Below are positions 32,663 to 41,766 of a stretch of DNA of 64,000 bases, one piece after another (the first letter of the stretch is position 1; each line of letters starts with the position of its first letter). The DNA is from Pseudomonas palmensis (GTDB taxonomy: Bacteria; Pseudomonadota; Gammaproteobacteria; Pseudomonadales; Pseudomonadaceae). The stretch spans positions 92,832-156,831 of the forward strand of contig NZ_JAFKEC010000007.1 in NCBI RefSeq assembly GCF_017848315.1, given 5' to 3'. Made by a program: the position numbers and the translations under genes. The notes beneath the pieces are model-generated. The model worked only from the letters and a program-made list of their open reading frames with translations, ran no database searches and had not been told where the DNA came from.

Positions 32663-33760
32663 TCAGATCAGGTGCAGATGGTTGTCCCACAACCCCGAAG
32701 GCAGTTGCAGCGGTTGCCCCACCAGCGCTGCCTTGCGGCAGTCGTACAGCCGGCAACGCCCTTGCCCGGAGGTCACCACAAAGCCATCGGCCACTGCGCC
32801 CACGCCCGCGCAGTCCGGCATCGGCGCATCCAGCTTCACCTCGGCACTGTCCAGGTCCCAGATGAACAGGCGGTTGGCCCGTGGCGCGGTCATCGCCACC
32901 AGTCGCAGCTCGCTGTGCACCGCCACGCTGGCGGTGTACTGGGCCATGGACTGCAACTGGCGCTCCGGCACCGGGAAGGCCACGAACGGCTGCCCCGGAC
33001 GCTTGATCGCCAGCAATTCGGCGGTTTCTTCCGAGCCGCCCATGAACTGCTGGCACGCCAGCACGGTGCCGTCGTCGGCAATCGCCAGGTGGCGCACGCT
33101 GTTCATCTGCTGGCTCAGGGTTTCCTTGCTCAGCAGGGTGCCGTCGCGCTGCATCAGCACCAGGCTGGGCTGCATCGCATCCAGGTTCATCTCCACCCGG
33201 CTCTCGGCTTCGGTGCGGATACCGCCATTGGCCACCACCAGGGTCTCGCCGTCAGGCAGCCACGACACCTGGTGCGGGCCGATGCCGTGGGTCGGGATTT
33301 CCGAATGATGGGCCAGGCGTTCGCCTTCGAAGCGGTACACACCCAGCACGCCACGGCCCGGATCGGTGGTGTCGTTCTCGGTGGCGTACAGCCATTCGCC
33401 GCCCTTGTGGATCACCGCGTGGCCATAGAAGTGCCGGTTCGGCTGCGAGGCCAGGGTCTGCAGCAGACGCCCGTCGCGCAGGTCGATCAGGTAGCTCTCG
33501 GTGCCGGGGCGGCGCGCCACGAACAGCGCGATCGGCCGCTCGGGGTGGTTGATGATGTCGTGGCAGCGCAGGCCGACCTGGGTGGCGAACACCTGGGTGC
33601 CGTCCAGGCGATAGCCCACGGCATAGTGCTTGCCGTCGGCATCGTCACGGGCCGACAGCAGCAGCGGCTGCTGGCCCTTGCTGCGCCACAGGGTCCAGCC
33701 ACCCAGGGTCAGGGCGCTGAGCAGCACGCTACCGAGTTTGAGGGCCTGGCGTCGCAACAT
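32663..33760 (-). CDS. DUF1513 protein, Tat-exported
   Basis: A 365-residue protein beginning MLRRQALKLGSVLLSALTLGG, a twin-arginine signal, so it should be folded and perhaps cofactor-loaded before export. The rest looks like a seven-blade propeller of the DUF1513/YVTN type, with repeated strands such as GEWLYATEND, ETLVVANGG and ADDGTVLACQQ. It is the last gene of the imelysin/di-haem set: its start lies 2 bases from the stop of the imelysin-like gene. No enzymatic role is established; the cluster suggests iron or haem handling. Confidence 0.85.
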   Translation of the reverse strand: MLRRQALKLGSVLLSALTLGGWTLWRSKGQQPLLLSARDDADGKHYAVGYRLDGTQVFATQVGLRCHDIINHPERPIALFVARRPGTESYLIDLRDGRLLQTLASQPNRHFYGHAVIHKGGEWLYATENDTTDPGRGVLGVYRFEGERLAHHSEIPTHGIGPHQVSWLPDGETLVVANGGIRTEAESRVEMNLDAMQPSLVLMQRDGTLLSKETLSQQMNSVRHLAIADDGTVLACQQFMGGSEETAELLAIKRPGQPFVAFPVPERQLQSMAQYTASVAVHSELRLVAMTAPRANRLFIWDLDSAEVKLDAPMPDCAGVGAVADGFVVTSGQGRCRLYDCRKAALVGQPLQLPSGLWDNHLHLI

Positions 33761-33762
33761 GA

Positions 33763-34827
33763 TCAGTCACCGTCGTTGGCATTGAAGCCCAGCTGGATGT
33801 TCAGCGCCTTGGCCAGTTCACCTTCATGCAGGCGGTGAACCACGTTCAGGCTGTCGTAGAAGGCGTTCAGTTGCTCGCGGCCGGCATCGTCCTGGAGCAT
33901 TTCGCCCAGGGGCCGGTCGATCGCCTTCAGTTGCTTGAGGGCATCAGCATAGGCCGCGTCGATCTTGTCGGCCAGGGCCTTCTGGTCCTTGCCCAGCAGG
34001 CCGCGCAGGCCCTGGTTGTCGACCCCGACCCACACGGTCTGGGCGGCGATCAGGCTGGCTTCCAGGCTCTTGAGCGAGGAGTGGCTGCGCCAGGCTTCAG
34101 CCTGCAGCGGCTGCGGGATGCCCTTGCTCAGGCGACCCATCGGCGTGCCGAGCTTCTTCTTCAGGGTGTCCAGCGCGGTGACCTGGGCGCGCAGCAGGTC
34201 GGCGATCGCCTCATGGGAGTCGGCGTAGCGCTGGTTGGGGAACTTGGTCATCTGCGCCAGCATGCCGTCGGTGCTGTTCCAGCCCTTGAGGATCTCTTCG
34301 GCGAGGTTCTTCTGGTGTTCGCCGATGGCCACCAGCAGCGGGCAGTAGCGGGCCTTCTGTTCGGCGGTGGCGACGTCCGGCTTGCTGTCGAACAGGATGT
34401 ACTCGTAGGCCGACAGGCCGCGCACCACGACGCTGGACTTGGCCACGGTCTCGGCACCCACCGGCTTGTCGCCGTTGACCAGTTGCTCGACCTGACGGCC
34501 CACCAGGTTCTTCTTGTCGGGCCAGAACTGCACCTGCCAGGCGCGGTTGCCCTCGGCCAGCGGGCCGATCAGCAGCGGTTGCAACTCGGCCCAGGCTTTT
34601 TGTGCGTGCAGGAAGTCGGCGCGTGCGGTGGCCAGGTCGGCCTTGCCTTCGCAGAAGGCCAGGGCGCTGACGGCCAGCTGGCGGTCGGCTTCGACCCAGC
34701 GGCTGTAGGTCGGCAGGATCACCTGCTTGGCGATCGCGGCAGAGGTCACGGCCTGCGGGTCCTGCGGCGAGCAGGCGCCCAGGGCGATGGCGGCGAGGCT
34801 GGTGAACAACAGCTTGGGACGGAACAT
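33763..34827 (-). CDS. Imelysin-like lipoprotein with altered GxHxxE motif
   Basis: A 354-residue lipoprotein with lipobox LGAC (Cys19) and an imelysin/peptidase M75-like helical fold. The motif that reads GxHxxE in true imelysins is GLSAYE here (137-142), with Ser replacing His, so any metal or substrate site is changed. It is coded between the DUF1111 and DUF1513 genes with 14- and 2-base gaps, so all three are one transcript. It probably acts at the periplasmic face of a membrane with the di-haem protein; this is inferred from the conserved cluster. Confidence 0.87.
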   Translation of the reverse strand: MFRPKLLFTSLAAIALGACSPQDPQAVTSAAIAKQVILPTYSRWVEADRQLAVSALAFCEGKADLATARADFLHAQKAWAELQPLLIGPLAEGNRAWQVQFWPDKKNLVGRQVEQLVNGDKPVGAETVAKSSVVVRGLSAYEYILFDSKPDVATAEQKARYCPLLVAIGEHQKNLAEEILKGWNSTDGMLAQMTKFPNQRYADSHEAIADLLRAQVTALDTLKKKLGTPMGRLSKGIPQPLQAEAWRSHSSLKSLEASLIAAQTVWVGVDNQGLRGLLGKDQKALADKIDAAYADALKQLKAIDRPLGEMLQDDAGREQLNAFYDSLNVVHRLHEGELAKALNIQLGFNANDGD

Positions 34828-34841
34828 GTCCGGCTCCTTCT

Positions 34842-36269
34842 CTAGAGTGAGTTCAGGAACGCCAGCAACGCGTCGCGTTGCTCGGCATTGAAGGTCAAGA
34901 CGTGCTGGCGCGCAGGCTCGGCTTCGCCGCCGTGCCAGAGCACGGCCTCGAGCAGGTTGCGGGCGCGCCCGTCATGCAGAAACTGGGTATGGCCACTGAC
35001 GGTCTGGTTCAGGCCGATGCCCCACAGCGGCGCGGTGCGCCAGTCCTGGCCACCGGCGGCGAATTCGCTGCGGTTGTCGGCCAGCCCCGGGCCCATGTCG
35101 TGCAGCAACAGGTCGCTGTAGGGGCGGATGGTCTGGTTGGCCAGCTCCGGCTCGGCGGCATTGGCCGAGGTGGTGAATGTGGGGGTGTGGCAGCCCTGGC
35201 AGCCGGCCTGGAAGAACAGGTTCTTGCCAGCCAGCACCTGGGGCGAATCGACGTCCTTGCGTACCGGCACCGCCAGGTTGCGGGTGTAGAACAGCACCAG
35301 GCGCAGGATATTGTCGCTGACCTCCTGCTCGCCATCGGCGCCGTTGCCATTGGGCTGGGCCAGGCAATCGAGCTGCGCCGGGGTGCAGTCGTCGCGCGGC
35401 ACCAGGCTGCTGGTCAGGCCCATGTCGCTGGAGAACGCATGGGCGTTCTGCTGGTTGAGGTTGGGTTGCCCGGCCTTCCAGCCGAAGCGGCCAAGTACCT
35501 GCTTGCCCTGGGCGTCGTCCCATACCAGGTTGGGCCGGCCACGAATGCCGGTGCCGTTGCGCCCCTCGGGGTCGGCGTTGGCCAGGATGGCCTCATCAGG
35601 GATGGCCTCGAGCAGGCCCAGGCCGATCATCGGCGGCGCGACGCGTGCCGAGAAGCGTGTGTCGGGGTGCATCGGGCCGTAGCCAAGCTGGGTGATCTGC
35701 AGCTGCGGCTTGCGCAGTTCGACCTGGGTGCCGTCCTTGAAGGTGACGTTCACCGGGGTGTAGCTGACCCGCACCTTGCCCTCGGGGGCCACGCCGGGCA
35801 CGGCCATGTCCTGCAACTGCCCGCCATAGACCGGCTCGGGCACGATGCCCAGTTGCTCGATGACCTTGGCGTATTCGGGCTGGTCGGGGATCGACAGGCG
35901 CACCAGCATCGATACCGCGTTTTTGGCGCCCTCTGCGGGCGGGTGCCCGCGCCCGTCGCGAATATGGCAGTTCTGGCAGGCGTTGGTGTTGAACAGCGGG
36001 CCCAGGCCATCGCGTGCGGTGGTGGTGGACGGGGCGATCACCCACGGGCTGCGGAAGAAGCTGTTGCCCACGCTGAAGTCCAGGCGCTGGCTCGGGGTGA
36101 GGTTGGCCGAGGGCATGGAGTAGGCGTTGCGGTCGCGCTTGTTCACGGTGGTGCTGCCACCGGCACGCGCCTCGCCAGGTTCGGCCTTGGTGAAACGCGG
36201 GGCGTCGTCACAGGCGCTCAGGGCCAGGGCCAATAGCAGGGGAAGGGCGCGGTGAAGCGGAGCGGGCAT
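34842..36269 (-). CDS. Di-haem c lipoprotein, DUF1111 'thiol oxidoreductase'
   Basis: A 475-residue protein from ATG 36269 with lipobox LSAC (Cys20). It carries two c-type haem sites: CQNCH at 98-102 and CQGCH about residue 355. DUF1111 proteins resemble the MauG/cytochrome c peroxidase superfamily and are often labelled thiol oxidoreductases without biochemical proof. FLHDGRARNLLEAVLWHGG near the end is a family block. It heads a three-gene transcript (DUF1111, imelysin-like, DUF1513) after a terminator that separates it from icmP. The frame runs 54 codons further upstream, but that part lacks a signal sequence. Confidence 0.87.
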   Translation of the reverse strand: MPAPLHRALPLLLALALSACDDAPRFTKAEPGEARAGGSTTVNKRDRNAYSMPSANLTPSQRLDFSVGNSFFRSPWVIAPSTTTARDGLGPLFNTNACQNCHIRDGRGHPPAEGAKNAVSMLVRLSIPDQPEYAKVIEQLGIVPEPVYGGQLQDMAVPGVAPEGKVRVSYTPVNVTFKDGTQVELRKPQLQITQLGYGPMHPDTRFSARVAPPMIGLGLLEAIPDEAILANADPEGRNGTGIRGRPNLVWDDAQGKQVLGRFGWKAGQPNLNQQNAHAFSSDMGLTSSLVPRDDCTPAQLDCLAQPNGNGADGEQEVSDNILRLVLFYTRNLAVPVRKDVDSPQVLAGKNLFFQAGCQGCHTPTFTTSANAAEPELANQTIRPYSDLLLHDMGPGLADNRSEFAAGGQDWRTAPLWGIGLNQTVSGHTQFLHDGRARNLLEAVLWHGGEAEPARQHVLTFNAEQRDALLAFLNSL

Positions 36270-36392
36270 CGAGAATCCTGAATGGCTAGCGTAAAACCGG
36301 CGTGCAAGCTTAGCAGGCGCGGGGGATATGAATAAGAGGGATTTGCGTTTGCTGGATGAAATCTGCTTCAGCTTCCAGCGAAGAGGTCCCAC

Positions 36393-36420
36393 AAAAAAAA
36401 GGCGACCCGAAGGCCGCCTC
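36393..36420 (-). terminator. Terminator between icmP and the DUF1111 gene
   Basis: Read on the reverse strand, AGGCGGCC pairs with GGTCGCCT across TTCG and runs into eight T residues. It lies 20 bases after the icmP stop. The downstream genes must therefore use read-through or a promoter in 36270-36390. Confidence 0.8.
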
Positions 36421-36439
36421 TGTTTCAGCACGCTACCAC

Positions 36440-37771
36440 TCAGAACTCGTGGTCAGCGGTGTCCGGGTTCAGGTCGGTGATGCCCAGTTTGCCCGCAGCC
36501 TGTTCGATGGCACCGGTCTGCTTGACCAGCGCGGCGATGGCGTCACGCACGATCTGGTTGCCCGCAGCGTTGTCGGCAGCGATCAACTGGTCGTAGTGCT
36601 CACCCTTGAGGGCGTGGTCGACCATCACCTGGATCTTCGCCTCGGTGGCTTCCAGATCGGCCTTCAGGGTGTTGTCGGTGGCCGGATCGACCTTGGCCAC
36701 CAGCGACGACAGGCTCGGGCCGCTCAGCTTGGTGCCGTCGGTGCGGGTGTACTCGCCCAGGTAGACGTTGCGGATACCCTTGGCGTCGTAGAAGTGCGAG
36801 TAGTGGGTGTTGTCGCTGAAGCAGTCCTGCTCGTCCTCAGGCGAGTTGGCTTCCAGCGAGACCTTCATGCGCTCGCCCGCCAGTTCGCCCAGCGACAGGC
36901 TGCCCATGCCGAACAGCATCTTGCGCAGGCCGTTGGCGACAGGTTCTGCCTCCAGGGTGGCGCGATAGTTGTCGGCCACTGCCGGCTTCCAGTTGCCGAC
37001 CATTTCTTCCAGGTCGTTGACCAGCAGCTGGGTCACGGCCTTGAGGTAGGCACGACGACGCTCGTTGTGGCCGCCCGTGGCGCCTTCGCCTTGCAGGTAG
37101 TCCGAGGCAGGGCGGTTGCCGGCGCCCGGGCCGGTGCCGTTGAGGTCCTGGCCCCACAGCAGGAATTCGATGGCGTGGTAGCCGGTGGCGACGTTGGCTT
37201 CCGAACCGCCCAGCTCGTTCAGGCTGGCCAGCTTCTCGGGGGTCAGGTCCTTGACGTCGACCTTGTCTTCGCCCACCTGGATCTCGGTGTTGGCGATGAT
37301 GTTGGCGGTGGCGGCCGGGTTGCCCAGGGCGTGTTCATAGCTCTTGTCGACGTAGTCGATCAGGCCTTCGTCCAGCGGCCAGGCGTTCACCTGACCTTCC
37401 CAGTCGTCGATGATGGTGTTGCCGAAGCGGAACACTTCGCTCTGCAGGTACGGTACACGGGCGGCTACCCAGGCAGTCCTGGCGGCGGCCAGGGTGTCGG
37501 CGTCGGGCTTGGCAAGGAAGGCATCGACTGCGGTCTGCAGGGTCTTGGCGGTGCTCAGCGAGTCGCTGTACACGGCATACACCATCTCGGCGTAGTGCTT
37601 GACCACCGCCTGGGCGGCGGCTTCGTCGACGGCCCCGGACGCCTGGGTGGTGCTGGCGGCAGCAGGTGCGGCGGCCTGTGGTGCGGCGGCCTTGTCCTTG
37701 TCATCGCCGCAGCCGGCGAGGGAGATGGCAATGGCCAGCAGACTGGCGGTGGCCAGAGGCATACGAATCAT
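36440..37771 (-). CDS. icmP: Imelysin family lipoprotein (IcmP-like)
   Basis: A 443-residue lipoprotein with lipobox LAGC (Cys21), an Ala/Gln-rich linker, and an M75 imelysin domain. The signature GYHAIE (197-202) matches GxHxxE. The P. aeruginosa homologue IcmP was described as an insulin-cleaving metalloproteinase, while imelysins elsewhere (IrpA, EfeO) act in iron uptake, so protease activity should not be assumed. It stands first in the cluster and is followed by a terminator. A weak Fur-like sequence occurs upstream. Confidence 0.88.
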   Translation of the reverse strand: MIRMPLATASLLAIAISLAGCGDDKDKAAAPQAAAPAAASTTQASGAVDEAAAQAVVKHYAEMVYAVYSDSLSTAKTLQTAVDAFLAKPDADTLAAARTAWVAARVPYLQSEVFRFGNTIIDDWEGQVNAWPLDEGLIDYVDKSYEHALGNPAATANIIANTEIQVGEDKVDVKDLTPEKLASLNELGGSEANVATGYHAIEFLLWGQDLNGTGPGAGNRPASDYLQGEGATGGHNERRRAYLKAVTQLLVNDLEEMVGNWKPAVADNYRATLEAEPVANGLRKMLFGMGSLSLGELAGERMKVSLEANSPEDEQDCFSDNTHYSHFYDAKGIRNVYLGEYTRTDGTKLSGPSLSSLVAKVDPATDNTLKADLEATEAKIQVMVDHALKGEHYDQLIAADNAAGNQIVRDAIAALVKQTGAIEQAAGKLGITDLNPDTADHEF

Positions 37772-37833
37772 GGGCTATTCCTGCGTCGAGAGGTTGAACA
37801 GGCGTGCAGCCGCACGCAAAGGTGCAACATAAT

Positions 37834-37852
37834 GCGAAAGATATGCATTTTC
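37834..37852 (-). promoter_or_regulatory. Weak Fur-like site upstream of icmP
   Basis: On the reverse strand GAAAATGCATATCTTTCGC matches about 12 of 19 Fur consensus bases. It lies 63 bases before the icmP start in an AT-rich patch. The match is modest; it is listed because imelysins are often iron-regulated. Confidence 0.3.
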
Positions 37853-37890
37853 TGTAAAGAGGTTGCCACGTAAAAATTCAAATGCTGTTC

Positions 37891-37912
37891 ACGCTGCCCT
37901 TGGCGGCAGCGT
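37891..37912 (-). terminator. Stem-loop just after bifA
   Basis: ACGCTGCC (37891-37898) pairs perfectly with GGCAGCGT (37905-37912) with a 6-base loop, 4 bases beyond the bifA stop. There is no strong T tract, so termination is likely but not certain. Confidence 0.45.
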
Positions 37913-37915
37913 CAC

Positions 37916-39967
37916 TCACAGAATCGATACCTGGTTGCGTTGCGCTGCTTTGAGGAAGGCGGTCAGCTCGCGTGCCGGCAGCGGCTTGCTGTAGTGGTAG
38001 CCCTGACCTTCATGACAGCCCTGGGCAATGATGTAGGCTTCCTGCTCGGCGGTTTCCACGCCCTCGGCGATCACCTGCATGCCCAGGCTCTTGCCCAGCT
38101 GGATGATCGCGCGAACGATGGTGGCGTCGTCGTCATCGTCGAGCAGGTCCTGCACGAAGCTCTTGTCGATCTTGATCTTGTCCAGCGGCAGCGACTTGAG
38201 GTAGCTGAGCGAGGAGTAGCCGGTGCCGAAGTCGTCGATCGCGATCAGCGCGCCGGAGCGGCGCAGGCTCAGCAGGTGCTGGGCGGCAGTGCTGATGTCT
38301 TCCATCAGGCCGGTCTCGGTCACTTCCAGTTCCAGGCTGCGCGGCGGCAGGCGGTAGATCTGCAGCAGGTTGTTGACCACCCGGGGCAGCTCGCTGTGGT
38401 GCAGTTGCACGGTCGACAGGTTGACTGCCATGCGCAGGTCGCTGAAGCCCTGGTCGTGCCATTCGCGCAGTTGCCGGCAGGCCTGGTCGAGCACCCATTC
38501 GCCGATCACGATGATGTTGCCGTTCTGTTCGGCCAGCGGTATGAACTGATCGGGCGGAACCATGCCCAGCTCCGGGTGCTGCCAGCGCAGCAGCGCCTCG
38601 ACGCCCACCACGCGGTGGTCGCGGTAGCTGATCTGCGGTTGGTAAACCAGGTACAGCTGATTGCGCGGCAGGGCTTCGCGCAGGTCCTTTTCCAGCTCGC
38701 GGCGCCGGCGCATCTCGCTGTCGACGCTGGCGATGTAGAACTGATAGCGGTTGCGCGAACGGCTCTTGGCCAGGGTCATGGTCTGTTCGGCCTTTTGCAG
38801 CAGCTTCTCGGTGCTGTCGCCGTCTTCGGGGAACAGGGTGATGCCGATGGTGGCGCGCAGTCGGATCTCCTGATGGTCCAGGGCGAATGGCGCTTCCAGG
38901 TCATCGAGAATGCTCTGGGCCAGCTCGGCAGCCTCGTAGGGTTGTTCGATGTCGGCCTGCACCAGCGCGAACTGGTCGCCGCCCAGGCGGGCGAGGGCAC
39001 CCAGGCGACCGCTGTGGGCACGCAGGCGGTCGGCCAGGGCCAGCAGCAACTGGTCGCCGGCCTGGTAGCTGAATTGTTCGTTGATGCCCTTGAAGTCGTC
39101 CAGGCCTACGCACAGCACCGCAACCCGGCGCTGCAGGCGCCCGGCATCGACCAGGATCTTGTCCAGTTGCTGTTGCAGTTGCTGGCGGTTGGGCAGGCCG
39201 GTGAGAAAGTCGTACTGGGCCATGCGCAGCAGGCTGTTCTCGGCCTCGTGGCGCAGGTGGGTATTGCGTTCGATGGACGCCAGCAGTTGGTTGGCGGTGT
39301 TCACCCACAGACCGAGTTCGTTCTTCTCGTGGCCCTTGAGCAGCGGCAGCTGATGCTGGCTGGGGCGGTCGGGGTTGATCTGAGTGAGGTTCTCGATGAG
39401 CTTGGACAGTGGCTTGGTCAGCAGCCAGTGATAGACCAGGTACAGCACCAGCCCCATGGCCAGGGCGCGGAGCACGCCGGCAATGAAGATGATCACCGAA
39501 TTGACCACGAAGCCCTGGCCGTAGGCGCCGGTATCGAGGGTGATGCTCAGGTCGCCGTAGTATTCGCTGTAGGGCGCGCGGCCGACGAGCTGGGTGGTGT
39601 AGGTGCGTTCCTGGCCGAGGATCAGGTCGGTGAGCCAGCGGGTCGGCAGTTCCTGCAGAGGGCGCGACTTTTCTGCCAGCATGGTTTCGTTGGGGTGACC
39701 GATGGAGGCCATGCGCACGGACTCATCCTGGAACAGCCCCTCGATGACCTGCATGCCCATTTCGCGGTCCAGGCTGTATACGGCCTGGGTGGAAGGGTCG
39801 CGGAACATGTCGAGGATTCGCTGGGCGTCGTTGGCGACAGCCTGACGGGTCTTGTAGGCATCGAAGACGATCTGCGCACAGCTGAGTACCACGCCCACGG
39901 CCAGTGCCGAGAGCAGGACCACTCTGAGCAACTTGACCGACAAGCTGTTTTTGAGTTCCAGCTTCAA
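37916..39967 (-). CDS. bifA: Cyclic-di-GMP phosphodiesterase BifA
   Basis: An inner-membrane enzyme that degrades c-di-GMP and so promotes swarming and biofilm dispersal. Two membrane helices enclose a periplasmic segment (about 40-150), followed by HAMP-like, degenerate GGDEF and EAL domains. The GGDEF site reads GGDQF (329-333), the known BifA variant that does not make c-di-GMP, while the EAL motif is intact (GVEALLRW, about 455-463). The TTG at 39967 with AAGGAA upstream gives MKLELKNSLSVKLLRVV, 683 residues. An upstream ATG at 40000 would add 11 residues and has a weaker ribosome site. Confidence 0.9.
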   Translation of the reverse strand: MKLELKNSLSVKLLRVVLLSALAVGVVLSCAQIVFDAYKTRQAVANDAQRILDMFRDPSTQAVYSLDREMGMQVIEGLFQDESVRMASIGHPNETMLAEKSRPLQELPTRWLTDLILGQERTYTTQLVGRAPYSEYYGDLSITLDTGAYGQGFVVNSVIIFIAGVLRALAMGLVLYLVYHWLLTKPLSKLIENLTQINPDRPSQHQLPLLKGHEKNELGLWVNTANQLLASIERNTHLRHEAENSLLRMAQYDFLTGLPNRQQLQQQLDKILVDAGRLQRRVAVLCVGLDDFKGINEQFSYQAGDQLLLALADRLRAHSGRLGALARLGGDQFALVQADIEQPYEAAELAQSILDDLEAPFALDHQEIRLRATIGITLFPEDGDSTEKLLQKAEQTMTLAKSRSRNRYQFYIASVDSEMRRRRELEKDLREALPRNQLYLVYQPQISYRDHRVVGVEALLRWQHPELGMVPPDQFIPLAEQNGNIIVIGEWVLDQACRQLREWHDQGFSDLRMAVNLSTVQLHHSELPRVVNNLLQIYRLPPRSLELEVTETGLMEDISTAAQHLLSLRRSGALIAIDDFGTGYSSLSYLKSLPLDKIKIDKSFVQDLLDDDDDATIVRAIIQLGKSLGMQVIAEGVETAEQEAYIIAQGCHEGQGYHYSKPLPARELTAFLKAAQRNQVSIL

Positions 39968-40220
39968 TGGGGTTTCCTTAATCCATGCGCATGGCATCAT
40001 TTTGCCATCATCTGTGGCAATCCACTATCGGCCGTTGGCAGGATTCATGATCCAGCGGTCACTGTATCGGTTGCCCGGCCTTGCGACTTGAGCGATGTAC
40101 GACAAGTTTCCCAACGATTGATGTTAGCGCGGTATGGGGGGGCAGCAAGAGAGGGTGTTGGTGAAATTGGTTAAAAAAGGTTGGTGGGCGGGGTTTTGCT
40201 CTTTGCCGCTTTTTCGGCAT

Positions 40221-40249
40221 AAAAAAACCCGGCCTGAGCCGGGTTTTTT
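40221..40249 (-). terminator. Terminator after sodB
   Basis: AAAACCCGGC and its complement GCCGGGTTTT enclose CTGA, with A and T runs on both sides, so it can work in either direction. It lies 13 bases beyond the sodB stop. Confidence 0.9.
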
Positions 40250-40261
40250 CAGAAGCAGCAC

Positions 40262-40858
40262 TTATGCAGTGAAGGTCTTGCCTTCGAACTGCTCAGCCAC
40301 GAACTTCCAGTTGACCAGGTTCCAGAACGCCTCGACATACTTCGGACGCACGTTACGGTAGTCGATGTAGTAGGCATGCTCCCACACGTCGCAGGTCAGC
40401 AGCGGGGTGTCACCGCTGGTCAGCGGGTTGCCCGCACCGATGGTGCTGGCCAGCGCCAGGGAGCCGTCAGCTTTCTTGACCAGCCAGCCCCAACCAGAAC
40501 CGAAGGTGCCAACCGACGTCTTGGTGAACTCTTCCTTGAACTTGTCGAACGAACCGAACGCGGCGTTGATGGCTTCAGCCAGCGCACCGGTAGGCTGGCC
40601 ACCAGCGTTTGGCGCCAGGCAGTTCCAGTAGAAGGTGTGGTTCCAGACCTGAGCGGCGTTGTTGAAGATACCGCCCGAAGAAGTCTTGACGATCTCTTCC
40701 AGGGTCTTGCCTTCGAACTCGGTGCCTGGCACCAGGTTGTTCAGGTTCACGACGTAGGTGTTGTGGTGCTTGTCGTGGTGGTATTCCAGGGTTTCCTTGG
40801 AAATGTGCGGCTGCAGGGCATCGTGTGCGTAAGGCAGCGGCGGCAATTCAAAAGCCAT
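40262..40858 (-). CDS. sodB: Iron superoxide dismutase
   Basis: Converts superoxide to oxygen and hydrogen peroxide in the cytoplasm. It is a 198-residue Fe-type enzyme from ATG 40858 ([20 protein letters not shown]). [10 protein letters not shown] carries a metal His, [10 protein letters not shown] a second, and [13 protein letters not shown] the final Asp and His. GAGNPLTSG and the overall form are of FeSOD rather than MnSOD type. The gene stands between bifA and argO, as in PAO1. Confidence 0.97.
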   Translation of the reverse strand: MAFELPPLPYAHDALQPHISKETLEYHHDKHHNTYVVNLNNLVPGTEFEGKTLEEIVKTSSGGIFNNAAQVWNHTFYWNCLAPNAGGQPTGALAEAINAAFGSFDKFKEEFTKTSVGTFGSGWGWLVKKADGSLALASTIGAGNPLTSGDTPLLTCDVWEHAYYIDYRNVRPKYVEAFWNLVNWKFVAEQFEGKTFTA

Positions 40859-41044
40859 GGTGATTCTCCTAATCAGGTCTGTTGCGGTGAGCGCAAGGCC
40901 GATCACGGGCGGCCGGAATGCATCGGCGAGTTTTTACTCTTTGCGACGCAGATTCGGGATCATAGCACCGGGCCCTGACCTAAACCACGCAACAAGTGTA
41001 TGGAATAGAGGTTCCAGAGCCTTTGCCGACACCTGACGAACGGG

Positions 41045-41644
41045 TCAGCCCAGCGCCAGTTGCAACGCCACCGCAAACATCATCACCGCCACCATCAGGT
41101 CCAGCAGGCGCCAGGTGCCAGGCCGGGCCAGCCACGGCGCCAACCAGGCCGCACCCAGCGCCAGGGTGAAGAACCACAGCAGCGAGGCACTGGCCGCACC
41201 CGCCACGTAGGCACCCGGCACGCTTTGCTGCGCACCCAGCGAGCCGATCAGCAACACGGTATCCAGGTACACGTGGGGGTTGAGCAGGGTCACCGCCAGG
41301 GCACTGAGCAACACCGCGCGACGCGAACGCTGACCCAGGCCCTCGCCCTGCTCCAGGCTCTGGCTGGAGCAGGCGCGGATCAGCGCCTTGCTGCCATACC
41401 ACAGCAGAAACACCACCCCACCCCAGCGCGCGACCGCCAGCAGGGTCGGGTTCTGCGCCAGCACCGTGGCCAGACCGAACACGCCAAGCGCCACCAGCAC
41501 CGCATCACAGAACACGCACAGTGCCGCGACCGGCAGGTGGTGCTCACGGCGCAGGCTCTGCGCCAGCACGAAGGCGTTCTGGGTGCCGATGGCCATGATC
41601 AGCCCGAAGGCGACCAGCAGGCCGTTGAGGTAGCTTTGCCACAT
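41045..41644 (-). CDS. argO: LysE/ArgO-family amino acid exporter
   Basis: A 199-residue inner-membrane protein with about six helices. The start FGLIMAIGTQNAFVLAQSLR is the conserved first helix of LysE/ArgO exporters, and LLNPHVYLDTVLLIG is the matching motif in the second half. It should export arginine or lysine in excess. It is divergent from argP, whose product activates argO in E. coli, so the pair probably works the same way here. Confidence 0.88.
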   Translation of the reverse strand: MWQSYLNGLLVAFGLIMAIGTQNAFVLAQSLRREHHLPVAALCVFCDAVLVALGVFGLATVLAQNPTLLAVARWGGVVFLLWYGSKALIRACSSQSLEQGEGLGQRSRRAVLLSALAVTLLNPHVYLDTVLLIGSLGAQQSVPGAYVAGAASASLLWFFTLALGAAWLAPWLARPGTWRLLDLMVAVMMFAVALQLALG

Positions 41645-41766
41645 GGGAGGTGCTCCGCGAAGCAGCCACACGGGCTGCCGAAAATACAGGGGGGATCGCT
41701 GGCTATTGTGCGGACAGTGGGCGTATAAGAAAAACCAATAAACCTCATCCGGCATTAGGGAAACTG

